A DNA stretch of 13,707 bases from DASWRT01 sp036403035. Its GTDB lineage: Bacteria; Pseudomonadota; Alphaproteobacteria; ATCC43930; CGMCC-115725. This document shows positions 1-7,900 of the stretch, one piece after another. How positions within the stretch are numbered: position 1 is the first letter of the stretch; each line of letters opens with the position of its first letter. The stretch covers positions 1-13,707 of the forward strand of contig DASWRT010000222.1 in the NCBI GenBank assembly GCA_036403035.1, written 5' to 3'. The notes under the pieces are model-generated. The model ran no database searches, was not told the DNA's origin, and saw nothing but the letters and a program-made list of their open reading frames with translations. A program made the position numbers and the translations under genes.

Positions 1-146
1 AACCTTGGCACCGAGAATCGAGGGTTTCTGCGGTTCTCTGGGTTCTCTGCCGTGCAGCTTGTCGAGAGCCGGAGAGAGATGTGTGAATGTCGTAGCCGCA
101 AGGGGGGAGGGTCGGGGTGGGGGGACTCCGGAACGAATTAGGGTAG
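1..146. other. upstream region of liv operon, no gene seen
   Basis: No convincing coding region is visible. One frame is open from base 1 to a TAG at 138-140, but its translation is low-complexity and resembles nothing I recognise, so I read this as intergenic leader rather than the tail of a gene. It contains a perfect 9-bp tandem direct repeat (GGTTCTCTG at 32-40 and 41-49), preceded by a degenerate copy at 23-30, and a G-run cluster at 102-124. A clear sigma70 promoter could not be picked out, so the operon promoter may lie further upstream. Confidence 0.55.
102..124 (+). promoter_or_regulatory. putative G-quadruplex motif ahead of livH
   Basis: Four runs of at least three G (102-107, 109-111, 114-117, 119-124) are separated by loops of 1, 2 and 1 nt. 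This satisfies the usual intramolecular G-quadruplex pattern. The G-rich strand is the coding strand, so it would also be present in the mRNA leader, about 22-45 nt before the livH start. Any regulatory role is inference; a G-rich genome makes chance occurrences more likely. Confidence 0.45.
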
Positions 147-1211
147 ATGATGCTTCGCGACTGGCTGCGGCGACTGACCTGGGTCGACCTTTTCCTCGTC
201 GCTCTCCGCATCGCCGTGCTGCTGCTCGTTTCGACGGGCGCCTGGGGCAGCCTGCGGGAGGCCCGCTATTCCGCCGAGCACTGGACCTACTTCGTCGGCT
301 TCGGGCTGACGATGGGCGCGATCTACGCCCTGCTCGCGCTCGGCTTCACGATGGTCTACGGCATCCTGCGCCTCGTCAATTTCGCTCATGGCGAGGTGTT
401 CATGGTCGGCGCGTTCGCCGCCTATTTCACGGCGGTCCCGCTGTCCTCGTCGGGCGTCGCGGCCGGCATGCCGCTGCTCGCTACGGCCGTGATGCTCGCC
501 TGCGCGATGGCGGTCGCGGCCGGCGTCGCCGTCGCCGTCGAGCGGATCGCCTACCGGCCCTTCCGCCGCGCCGGCGGCTACGCGCCGTTGATCACCGCGA
601 TCGGCGCGTCGTTCTTCCTCCAGTACTCGGCGCGCGGGATGTTCGGGCCGCGCAGCCGCGCCTTCCCTGAGATCGCCATGCTGAACGGGCAGGTGACGAT
701 CGGCGCGATGACCCTGCCGCGGGTCCAGGTCGCCGTCGTGCTCGCGGCCGTGCTGGTGATGGCCGGCCTGTGGCTGATCGTCGTGCGGACCCGGATGGGC
801 AAGGCGATGCGCGCCGTCTCCGAGGATCAGCACGCGGCGATCCTGATGGGCATCGACCCGGACCGGGTGGTGGTCTTCACCTTCGCGCTGGGCGGGGCGA
901 TCGCCGGTGCCGCGGGCCTGTTCTATGCGCTGACCTTCAAGCAGGTCGTCTTCTACATGGGCTTCTTCCTCGGCGTGAAGGGGTTCGCCGCGGCCGTCCT
1001 CGGCGGGATCGGCAACATCCCCGGCGCGATGCTCGGCGGCTTCCTGCTCGGGATTGCGGAATCGACCGGCCCCGCGCTGTTCCTCGAAGGCTTCGGAATC
1101 GATTCGCCGTACCAGCTCCGCGACGTCATCGCCTATGCGATGCTCGTGATGGTGCTGGTGTTCCGGCCGCAGGGCCTGCTCGGCGAACGGCTCGCCGTCA
1201 AGCGTGCATGA
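147..1211 (+). CDS. livH: branched-chain amino acid ABC transporter permease (LivH type)
   Basis: Inner-membrane permease subunit of a HAAT-family ABC importer for branched-chain or related hydrophobic amino acids. The family hallmark is seen around residues 57-83 (GAIYALLALGFTMVYG followed by NFAHGE). A cytoplasmic coupling segment lies at about 214-237 (RTRMGKAMRAVSEDQHA), the glycine-rich GGIGNIPGAMLGG at 286-298, and the typical C-terminal FRPQGLLGE at 339-347. At 354 aa it is longer than the usual ~290-310 aa because of about 45 extra N-terminal residues with one additional hydrophobic segment (about 14-30). Two adjacent ATGs are possible (147 and 150). The AGGG at 140-143 is better spaced (6 nt) for 150. 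It is the first gene of the livHMGF operon; livM follows after 21 nt. Substrate identity cannot be fixed without the binding protein, which is not in the window. Confidence 0.95.
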   Translation: MMLRDWLRRLTWVDLFLVALRIAVLLLVSTGAWGSLREARYSAEHWTYFVGFGLTMGAIYALLALGFTMVYGILRLVNFAHGEVFMVGAFAAYFTAVPLSSSGVAAGMPLLATAVMLACAMAVAAGVAVAVERIAYRPFRRAGGYAPLITAIGASFFLQYSARGMFGPRSRAFPEIAMLNGQVTIGAMTLPRVQVAVVLAAVLVMAGLWLIVVRTRMGKAMRAVSEDQHAAILMGIDPDRVVVFTFALGGAIAGAAGLFYALTFKQVVFYMGFFLGVKGFAAAVLGGIGNIPGAMLGGFLLGIAESTGPALFLEGFGIDSPYQLRDVIAYAMLVMVLVFRPQGLLGERLAVKRA

Positions 1212-1232
1212 CCGCCGACGCCGTCGGAGACC

Positions 1233-2927
1233 ATGATGGCCGTCGCTGACGTCGAGACGCCGCCGGGCGCCGGCACGGTCGCGCCGCGCCTGTTCAGCGG
1301 CCGGGCGATCCTCGCCTCCGGACTCCTCGCCGGGGTGATCGGCGCCTACGTCGTCCTCGCCGGCCTCTATGCGGCCTTCGCCGAGCGCTGGCTGATCGTG
1401 GAGCTGCTGACGGTCAGTCAGGCGCTGCTCGCCGGGACCGCCGCCGTCGCGGGCTGGCGCTTCGCGGGCCGCGGCGCGGCGGCTGCGGCGCCGTTCTTTG
1501 CTGCCATCGGAGCGGCGCTGGCCGGCGCCGTCGCCGGGCTGGTTCTCGGCGCCGTCGTCCTGTTCGCGGCGGCGTACAATCTGCGCTGGATCTTCGTCTC
1601 GCTGTCGCCGCCGCTGCTCGCCGGACTGCGTTTCGGGCTGCCGCCGGCGGCGTCGCTGGCCGTCCTTGCGGGCGCCGGCGCGGCGCTGTCGGCGGCCGGC
1701 GCCCTCTGCCGGCGCTTGCCGCTGGGCTGGCGCCGGCCGCTGCTGGCCGGACTCGGCGCCGTCGTCGCGGCCGGGCTCTTCAGCTCGCTGGTCCAGACGC
1801 TGCTGTCGACGAATGCCGTCACGGCCCGGCTCGGCGATCTGCTTTATGTCTATGACGGGCTGCTGCCGTCCGGCGGCGCCCTCGTATTCGCCGTCGCCGC
1901 AGCCGGCACGGCGCTGCGTGGTTGGCCGACCGCGCGGTCCGGCGTCGGCCGGCTCCTGCCGCCCGACCGGTGGCGCCGCCGCATCGCCATCGCGGTCGGC
2001 ATCGCCGTGATCGTCGCGATGCCGGTGGCGACCAACCAGTTCATCGCCCAGGTCATGACCATCGTCGGCCTCTACGTGCTGATGGGGTTCGGGTTGAATA
2101 TCGAGCTGGGCCTCGCCGGGCTGCTCGACCTCGGCTTCGTCGCGTTCTTCGCGGTCGGCGCCTACACGGTCGCGCTGCTGACCGCGAACGGGGCGCTGGC
2201 CGTCGCGCACCTGACCTTCTGGGAGGCGCTGCCCGTCGCGATGGCGCTCGCCGCCGCCGCCGGGTTCGTCTTCGGCCTGCCCGTGCTGCGGGTTCGCGGC
2301 GACTATCTCGCGGTCGCGACGCTCGGGCTCGGCGAGATCGTCCGCGTCCTCGTGCTCTCGGACATGCTGAAGCCGGCGCTCGGCGGCTCGCAGGGCATCA
2401 TCGACATCCCGCGGCCGTCGATCGGCGCCTTCACGCTCGCGAGCCCGGTGGAGATCGCGTATCTCGCGCTTGCCGCCTGCGCCGCCGCGGCGTGGTGCGC
2501 GTGGCGGATGCAGCACTCCTGGCTCGGCCGCCGCTGGCTCGCGGTGCGCGAGGACGAGGACGTGGCGCAGGCGCTCGGCATCGACCTCGTCAAGGTGAAG
2601 CTGCTCGCCTACACGATCGGCGCGGCCTTCGCCGGACTGGCCGGCGCGGTGTTCGCGGCGATGGCCGGGGCGGTGTTCCCGCACAGCTTTCAACTGCTGG
2701 TGTCGATCAACGTCCTGGCGCTGCTGGTCGTGGGCGGGATCGGCAGCTTCGCCGGGGTGGTGATCGGCTCGCTGGCGCTGATCGGCACGCCGGAGCTGCT
2801 GCGCGAATTCGGCGAGTTCCGCTATCTCGCCTACGGGATCGTCATGGTCGCGATGATGCGCGCCCGGCCCGGCGGACTGTGGCCCGCGGCGCCTCACCGG
2901 CCCCGCCGGGAGGACCGCGATGGCTGA
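1233..2927 (+). CDS. livM: branched-chain amino acid ABC transporter permease (LivM type) with long N-terminal membrane extension
   Basis: Second membrane permease, partner of LivH. The conserved LivM core begins near residue 250, with GLNIELGLAGLLDLG at 287-301 and LRVRGDYLAVATLGLGEIVR at 352-371. A cytoplasmic loop like the LivH coupling segment follows (WLAVREDEDVAQALGID), and the C-terminus carries the ARPGGLWP end typical of the family. The protein is 564 aa, whereas LivM proteins usually run about 300-430 aa. Roughly 240 residues before the core are hydrophobic, with several probable membrane helices (about 25-50, 85-115, 130-157, 168-190, 213-228). E. coli LivM also carries a shorter N-terminal extension of a different size. 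ATG 1233 and ATG 1236 are both possible; the GGAG at 1226-1229 favours 1236. The 3' end overlaps livG by 8 bases, suggesting translational coupling. Confidence 0.93.
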   Translation: MMAVADVETPPGAGTVAPRLFSGRAILASGLLAGVIGAYVVLAGLYAAFAERWLIVELLTVSQALLAGTAAVAGWRFAGRGAAAAAPFFAAIGAALAGAVAGLVLGAVVLFAAAYNLRWIFVSLSPPLLAGLRFGLPPAASLAVLAGAGAALSAAGALCRRLPLGWRRPLLAGLGAVVAAGLFSSLVQTLLSTNAVTARLGDLLYVYDGLLPSGGALVFAVAAAGTALRGWPTARSGVGRLLPPDRWRRRIAIAVGIAVIVAMPVATNQFIAQVMTIVGLYVLMGFGLNIELGLAGLLDLGFVAFFAVGAYTVALLTANGALAVAHLTFWEALPVAMALAAAAGFVFGLPVLRVRGDYLAVATLGLGEIVRVLVLSDMLKPALGGSQGIIDIPRPSIGAFTLASPVEIAYLALAACAAAAWCAWRMQHSWLGRRWLAVREDEDVAQALGIDLVKVKLLAYTIGAAFAGLAGAVFAAMAGAVFPHSFQLLVSINVLALLVVGGIGSFAGVVIGSLALIGTPELLREFGEFRYLAYGIVMVAMMRARPGGLWPAAPHRPRREDRDG

Positions 2928-3798
2928 GCCGCCGCCGTCGCCCGCCCGGCTTCGTCTCGCCGGGTTGAGCCGCCGCTTCGGCGGCCTGACCGCGCTTTCC
3001 GACGTCGACCTGACCGTCGCCGCCGGCACGATCCATTCCGTCATCGGGCCGAACGGCGCCGGCAAGACGACGCTCTTCAACTGCATCACCTCGTTCTGCG
3101 CGCCGACCGCCGGCAGCATCCTGCTCGACGGCGAGCGGATCGACGGGCTGAAGCCGCATCTCATCGCGGCGCGCGGGATCGCGCGCACCTACCAGAACAT
3201 CCGGCTGTTCGGCACGATGACGGCGACCGAGAACGTGCTGGTCGCGATGGAGGTGCGGAAGCATCCGTCCACCGCGGCGACGCTCCTCGGGTTGCGCGCC
3301 TTCGGCGCCGCCGAGCGCGACGCGGTCGCCAGGGCGCGCGAGCTTCTCGCCTTCGTCGGGCTGGCGGCGGAGCGGCAGGACGAGACGGCGCGGAACCTGT
3401 CCTACGGCGACCAGCGCCGCCTGGAGATCGCGCGGGCGCTCGCCTGCGACCCGAAGCTGCTGCTGCTCGACGAGCCGGCGGCCGGGATGAACGCAGCCGA
3501 GAGCATGACGCTGATGCGGCTGATCGAGCGGGTCCGGAGCGAGCGGGGCATCACCGTCCTGCTGATCGAGCATCAGATGCGGGTGGTGATGTCGCTCTCC
3601 GACCGCGTCACCGTGCTCGACCGCGGGAAGCGCATCGCCGACGGCACGCCGGCCGAGATCCAGCAGGATTCGGCGGTGCTCGACGCCTATCTCGGCAGCC
3701 GCGCCGCCCGCGTCGACCTCGGCACGGAGCAGATCCTGCCGCGGCAGCGGCGATCCGGTGATGCGGGCGGAGGCGAGTCGGAGACATTGCCCGCATGA
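2920..3798 (+). CDS. livG: branched-chain amino acid ABC transporter ATPase (LivG type)
   Basis: Cytoplasmic nucleotide-binding subunit. Motifs seen in order are Walker A GPNGAGKT (43-50), Q-loop Q92 in ARTYQNIRLF, signature LSYGDQ (160-165), Walker B LLLLDEP (180-186) and H-loop H218 in LLIEHQM. The ARTYQNIRLF segment and the AAGMN stretch after Walker B are characteristic of LivG rather than LivF. The protein is 292 aa, about 30-35 residues longer than typical LivG. The extra part is a polar C-terminal tail after the AYLG motif (about 255-292) with no recognisable motif. It overlaps livM by 8 bases upstream and livF by 4 bases (ATGA) downstream, so the ATPases are probably made in a coupled way. 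Confidence 0.96.
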   Translation: MAEPPPSPARLRLAGLSRRFGGLTALSDVDLTVAAGTIHSVIGPNGAGKTTLFNCITSFCAPTAGSILLDGERIDGLKPHLIAARGIARTYQNIRLFGTMTATENVLVAMEVRKHPSTAATLLGLRAFGAAERDAVARARELLAFVGLAAERQDETARNLSYGDQRRLEIARALACDPKLLLLDEPAAGMNAAESMTLMRLIERVRSERGITVLLIEHQMRVVMSLSDRVTVLDRGKRIADGTPAEIQQDSAVLDAYLGSRAARVDLGTEQILPRQRRSGDAGGGESETLPA

Positions 3799-4508
3799 GT
3801 TCGCTGCGCATCGACGGGCTGCACGTCGCCTACGGCAAGATCCAGGCGCTCCGCGGCGTCAGCCTGCTGGTGCAGCAGGGACAGATCGCGACGCTGATCG
3901 GCGCGAACGGCGCCGGCAAGACGACGACGCTCAATGCGGTCTGCGGCCTGCGCCCGATCCAGCGCGGCCGGATCCAGCTCGACGGGCGGAGCCTCGCCGA
4001 CTGCCGCGCCTCCGACCTGCCGGGTCTCGGCCTCGTCCAGGTTCCGGAAGGCCGCCGGATCTTCGGCCGCCTCACCGTGCGCGACAATCTGGAGCTTGGC
4101 GCGTTCTGCCGGCGGGACGGCGCCGCTGCGGTCAAGGCCGACATGGACCGGGCGCTGGAGCTGTTCCCGCGGCTGCGCGAGCGGTTTCGTCAGACCGCCG
4201 GCACGCTCTCCGGCGGCGAACAGCAGATGCTGGCCATGGCGCGCGGCCTGATGGCCCGGCCGAAGCTCCTGCTCCTCGACGAGCCGAGCATGGGATTGGC
4301 GCCGCGCTTCGTCGACCAGGTCTTCGAGGCGATTCGCGACATCAACCGCCGGCTCGGCGTGACCGTGCTCCTCGTCGAGCAGAACGCCTATCTCGCCCTG
4401 GAGATCGCCGACATCGCCTACGTCATGGAGGCCGGCGAGATCGTCCTGCAAGGGCCGGGACACGAATTGATCGATCACGAAGCGGTGCGCAGGGCCTATC
4501 TCGGCTAG
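3795..4508 (+). CDS. livF: branched-chain amino acid ABC transporter ATPase (LivF type)
   Basis: Second nucleotide-binding subunit, forming a heterodimer with LivG under the LivHM channel. It shows Walker A GANGAGKT (36-43), the LivF-specific Q-loop region VQVPEGRRIF (81-90), signature LSGGEQ (138-143) and Walker B LLLLDEP (158-164). At the H-loop position the sequence is VEQN, with Q196 in place of His, which is normal for LivF. Length is 237 aa, standard for the family. The start ATG overlaps the livG stop as ATGA (3795-3798). It is the last gene of the operon; a hairpin and T-tract follow 80 nt downstream. Confidence 0.96.
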   Translation: MSSLRIDGLHVAYGKIQALRGVSLLVQQGQIATLIGANGAGKTTTLNAVCGLRPIQRGRIQLDGRSLADCRASDLPGLGLVQVPEGRRIFGRLTVRDNLELGAFCRRDGAAAVKADMDRALELFPRLRERFRQTAGTLSGGEQQMLAMARGLMARPKLLLLDEPSMGLAPRFVDQVFEAIRDINRRLGVTVLLVEQNAYLALEIADIAYVMEAGEIVLQGPGHELIDHEAVRRAYLG

Positions 4509-4587
4509 GCCTGATTAGCCCGAATACGCCCGGGCACGGAAGCGCGCCGCGGGGCCCCTCGGCCTGACCGTCATCGGCCGGGGGAAT

Positions 4588-4612
4588 GCCTTGAAAACGT
4601 TCAGGCTTTTTT
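4588..4612 (+). terminator. Rho-independent terminator of the liv operon
   Basis: A stem formed by GCC(t)TGAA (4588-4595) and TTCAGGC (4600-4606), with one bulged T and an AACG loop, is followed immediately by six T residues (4607-4612). It lies 80 nt after the livF stop. A second GC-rich hairpin (CGGCC 4560-4564 with GGCCG 4576-4580) just before it may assist. Confidence 0.72.
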
Positions 4613-4704
4613 CGCAACGCGAGGTTCGCACGATACCGGCTTCCCCTGGGAAGTCCGCACGCTTGGCGTGTCTGGCGCGCCGGTTGCATGATGTCTGAGG
4701 GTAT

Positions 4705-4730
4705 GTGCCATCCGATCTCGGGGATGGCGC
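4705..4730. promoter_or_regulatory. 9-bp inverted repeat, possible operator or transcript hairpin
   Basis: GCCATCC (4707-4713) and GGATGGC (4722-4728) are perfectly complementary. The pairing extends by a T-G wobble and a G-C pair to 4705/4730, around an 8-nt loop. No T-tract follows, so it is not a typical intrinsic terminator. Its place about 80 nt upstream of the cluster's -35 box would suit a regulator site, but no known operator is recognised. Confidence 0.4.
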
Positions 4731-4810
4731 TTGCTGATTAAATTATGCGCATGAACATTGCTGCGTTATACCACTCACGGTAGATTTCTATGATGCCTGG
4801 ACAATCGTAC

Positions 4811-4839
4811 TTGACGACCAGTGTACAATTATTTTTAAT
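4811..4839 (+). promoter_or_regulatory. sigma70-type promoter for the biosynthetic cluster
   Basis: The -35 box TTGACG (4811-4816, 5/6 to consensus) and the -10 box TTTAAT (4834-4839, 5/6) are separated by exactly 17 bp. They lie in the most AT-rich stretch of the window. A start near 4845-4847 would give a leader of about 95 nt before the NRPS-like gene. This is the best promoter match seen here and implies the cluster is transcribed independently of the terminated liv operon. Confidence 0.65.
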
Positions 4840-4886
4840 GCATACTGCTGATAGAGTTAGATACACTAAGGCATGTGCGCTTGATC

Positions 4887-4919
4887 GGCGTTAAGGAAAA
4901 AGAAGACCTCAAGAACGCC
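4887..4919 (+). promoter_or_regulatory. inverted repeat in the cluster mRNA leader
   Basis: GGCGTT (4887-4892) pairs perfectly with AACGCC (4914-4919) around a purine-rich 21-nt loop. A competing pairing, CTTGA (4880-4884) with TCAAG (4909-4913), crosses it, so the two stems could be alternatives. The structure ends 9 nt before the GGGAGGGG ribosome-binding stretch (4928-4935). A role in translational control is inference. Confidence 0.3.
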
Positions 4920-4939
4920 TAAGCGCTGGGAGGGGTCAG

Positions 4940-7900
4940 ATGCCGCTTTTCCGCAAAAGAACGGAAAATGCGCCATATGACCTCTCTTGCTATTTTTATA
5001 ATAAACAGGGAGCTCTGTTGATGGATGAGCGATATCTACTGTCGGTCTCCGCGATTGCAGCGTTCGAAACACTCAATCGCCTTGGCCGAAATCTACCGGT
5101 TCGAGCTATTTTTCTGAATTCCGGGGTTACTGATACACACGTAGTGCTGGTCACCGAATCAAACCCGGAGAACATCAGGAAGCGTCCCCTAAAGGAAGCA
5201 GTTAATTTTATTACATCCCCTGTGACGGGTACTGAACCCTTCGGTGGCGAGCGGTTGGTGGTGGAAATCTCCACCGCCGATGATGGTGCTGCCGGCGGCG
5301 TTGCCGCGGAGGCGGACGAGGACGTCGTCCGGAGCGGCGCCGTCCGGTTGATTTGCCGGGTGGCGGGCGGGATGCCGCCCTCCGTCGTCAGCGCCGAGCT
5401 GCGCTGCGGCGAGGGTGATGTGTGGCGTCGGATGGCGCCAGCAGTCTCCGAAATCTTTGCCGAGCTGCTGCGCGAGCTGCTCGCCGATCCCGGCCTCTCG
5501 GCAGCCGAAGCGGCGGGCATCGGCGCTGGATCGCGGCGCGCAGCCCTCGGCTCGCTGGCCGGGCAGGCGGTCGATATCGGCCCGTTCCGGGCCATCCCGG
5601 CGATGATCGAGGCGCAGGCCGAGCGTCGCCCCGACCGCCCGGCGGTCTCCTACGACGGACGGACGCTGACCTACCGGCAGTTCGATGGCGCGGCGAACGC
5701 ACTTGCCGCCGCGCTGGCCGCGAGAGGGATCGTCAAGGGCGACGTCGTCCCGGTCGTCATGGTCAACGGGCTGGAGATGCCGCTCGCCTACTATGCCTTG
5801 ATGAAGATCGGCGCGGCGTTCGTGCCGTTCGATCCGGCGTGGCCGGAGCAGCGGATCGAGGCGGCGCTCGCCGTGCTGTCGCCGAAGCTCGTGCTGTGCG
5901 CCGCCGCCCCCGACGCGCTCGTACCGGAGGGCCTCCGAAAAACCGCCGTCCGGGTCGATGTCGACGCGCTCGCGGCGGCCGCGGTTTCGGTCGGGCGGCC
6001 CGGCGTCGAGATCGGTCCGGACGACGTGATCTACGGCATCTTCACGTCCGGCACGACCGGCACCCCGAAATGCGCGATGAACCTGCATGCGGGGCTGACG
6101 AACCGGTTCCTCTTCATGACGCGCTATTTCGGCGCGGACGAGACCGAGGTGGTGCTGCAGAACAGCAAGCACACCTTCGATTCCTCAGTTTGGCAGATGT
6201 TCTGGCCGCTGACGCTCGGCGGCCACGCGGTGATCCCGGCGCAGGGCGAATTCCTGAACCTCGACGGCACGATCGACACCATCGCCGCCCACGGCGTCAC
6301 GATGACCGACTTCGTGCCGACCATCTTCAACATGATGGTCGCGCTCGCCGAGCGCAACGCCACGGCGCGGCGCAAGCTGTCGTCGCTGCGGCGCCTGATC
6401 GTCGGCGGCGAGGAGATCACGCCGCAGACCGTGCACAAGCTCTCGACGTCGCTGCTGCCGGGCGTCCGCGTGACGAACGGCTACGGGCCGACCGAAGCCT
6501 CGATCGGTATGGTCTTCCACACCGTCTCGCCCGAGGACGGCGCCGCGGTCCCGCTCGGCCGTCCGATCGACAACTGCTACGCCGTCATTCTCTCCGAAGA
6601 CCTGCATCTCCTGCCGCCGGGCGCGCAGGGCGAGATCGTCATCGGCGGCGCCTGTCTCGGCAGCGGGTATTTCAACGATCCCGAACGCACCGCCCAGGCC
6701 TTCATCCGCAACCCGTTCCCGGAGATACCGGGGGAGCGCCTGTATCGCACCGGCGATCTCGGCTACTTCGACGCCGCCGGCAAGCTGTGGTTCATCGGGC
6801 GCAAGGACTTCCAGGTCAAGATCGGCGGCGTGCGCGTCGAGCTGGGCGAGATCGAGACGGCGGCGCTCGGCTGTCCGCATGTCAGCCAGGCCAAGGTCCT
6901 GGTGGCGAAGCAGCAGGCGCGGAAGTCGCTCGCCGTGTTCGCCGCCGGAGACGGCGTGCTCGCCGAGGAGGAGCTGCGCGATCACATGCGCCGCATCCTG
7001 CCGCGGACCAGCCTGCCGCGGCATTATTTCGTGCTGCCGGAAATGCCGCTGACCGACCACGGCAAGGTCGACCGCCGCAAGCTCCAGGCGATGCTCGACT
7101 GCAAGCTCGCCGAGGACGCGGCGCGGCTGGAGTACGCTGGCACGGTGACGATGACGGCCGGCCGCGTGCTGCAGATCTTCCGCTCGGTGCTGGAGAAGCC
7201 CGACCTGCTCCCCACCGAGGATTTCGTGTTGGCCGGCGGCGACTCGCTGCAGGCGCTCTCCGTGGTGCTGGAGCTGGAATCGGCGTTGGACATCCGGCTC
7301 GGCGTTCAGGATCTCTTCGAGAACTCCACGGCCGAGGCGATGGGGCGGCTCGTCAACCGCAAGCGGTCGGGCGTAGGCGGCGAGGAGGAGAGCGGCGACG
7401 TCGACGGGCTTGCCCTGATGGAGCGCGATTCGGTGCTGCCGCCGTCCATCGCGGTCGCCGCCGCCCTGCCGGGGACCGGAGATCCGCGGACGGTGCTGCT
7501 GACCGGCGCCACCGGATTCATCGGCAGCCGGATCCTGCACGAGCTGCTGGTGCGGACGGATCTCCGGGTGATCTGTCTCTGCCGCGCACCCGACGATGCC
7601 GCCGCGACCGTGCGGACGGTCGACGCGCTGGTCCGGCTCGGCCTCTGGGAGGAACGGTTCGCCGGCCGCTTCGAGGTGCTCGCCGGCGATCTCGGCCGCC
7701 CGGCGCTCGGCTTGAGCGACGCCGCCTGGGACAGGGTGGCCGACGGCTGCGACACGATCCTGCACAACGGCGCGCTGGTCAATTTCCTGTTCGACTACCG
7801 CGCCCATCGCGCGGCGAACGTCGTCGGCACCCAGGAGCTGCTCCGCCTTGCCTTCGACCGGCGGCCGAAAAGCTTTCATCACGTCTCGACCCTGGGCGTC

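Larger units (their letters stand above)
4509..4939. other. intergenic region between liv operon and biosynthetic cluster
   Basis: No gene is supported in these 431 bases. The first part is GC-rich and holds the liv terminator and several short hairpins (4560-4580, 4658-4670, 4705-4730). From about 4735 the base composition falls to roughly 35-47% GC, against about 70% in surrounding genes. This AT-rich part carries the promoter for the downstream cluster. The only short reading frames here (for example 12 codons from ATG 4745) lack support. Confidence 0.8.

Noticed and set aside
1208..1249. 13-codon frame whose ATG overlaps the livH stop as ATGA
   Set aside because: Too short and with no independent ribosome-binding site. 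It could act only in coupling, and the livM start has its own GGAG.
138..3188. Minus-strand open frame of 1016 codons across the liv genes
   Set aside because: The translation is Arg/Gly/Asp/Glu-rich low complexity with no family motif. It is the mirror of strongly supported plus-strand liv genes at high GC, where antisense frames commonly stay open.
4745..4783. 12-codon frame in the AT-rich intergenic region
   Set aside because: It lies upstream of the best promoter and has no convincing ribosome-binding site or conservation evidence.
4798..4829. TGGACA...TACAAT as a second promoter
   Set aside because: The spacer is 20 bp, outside the normal 16-18 bp range; the TTGACG-17-TTTAAT pair overlapping it is better.
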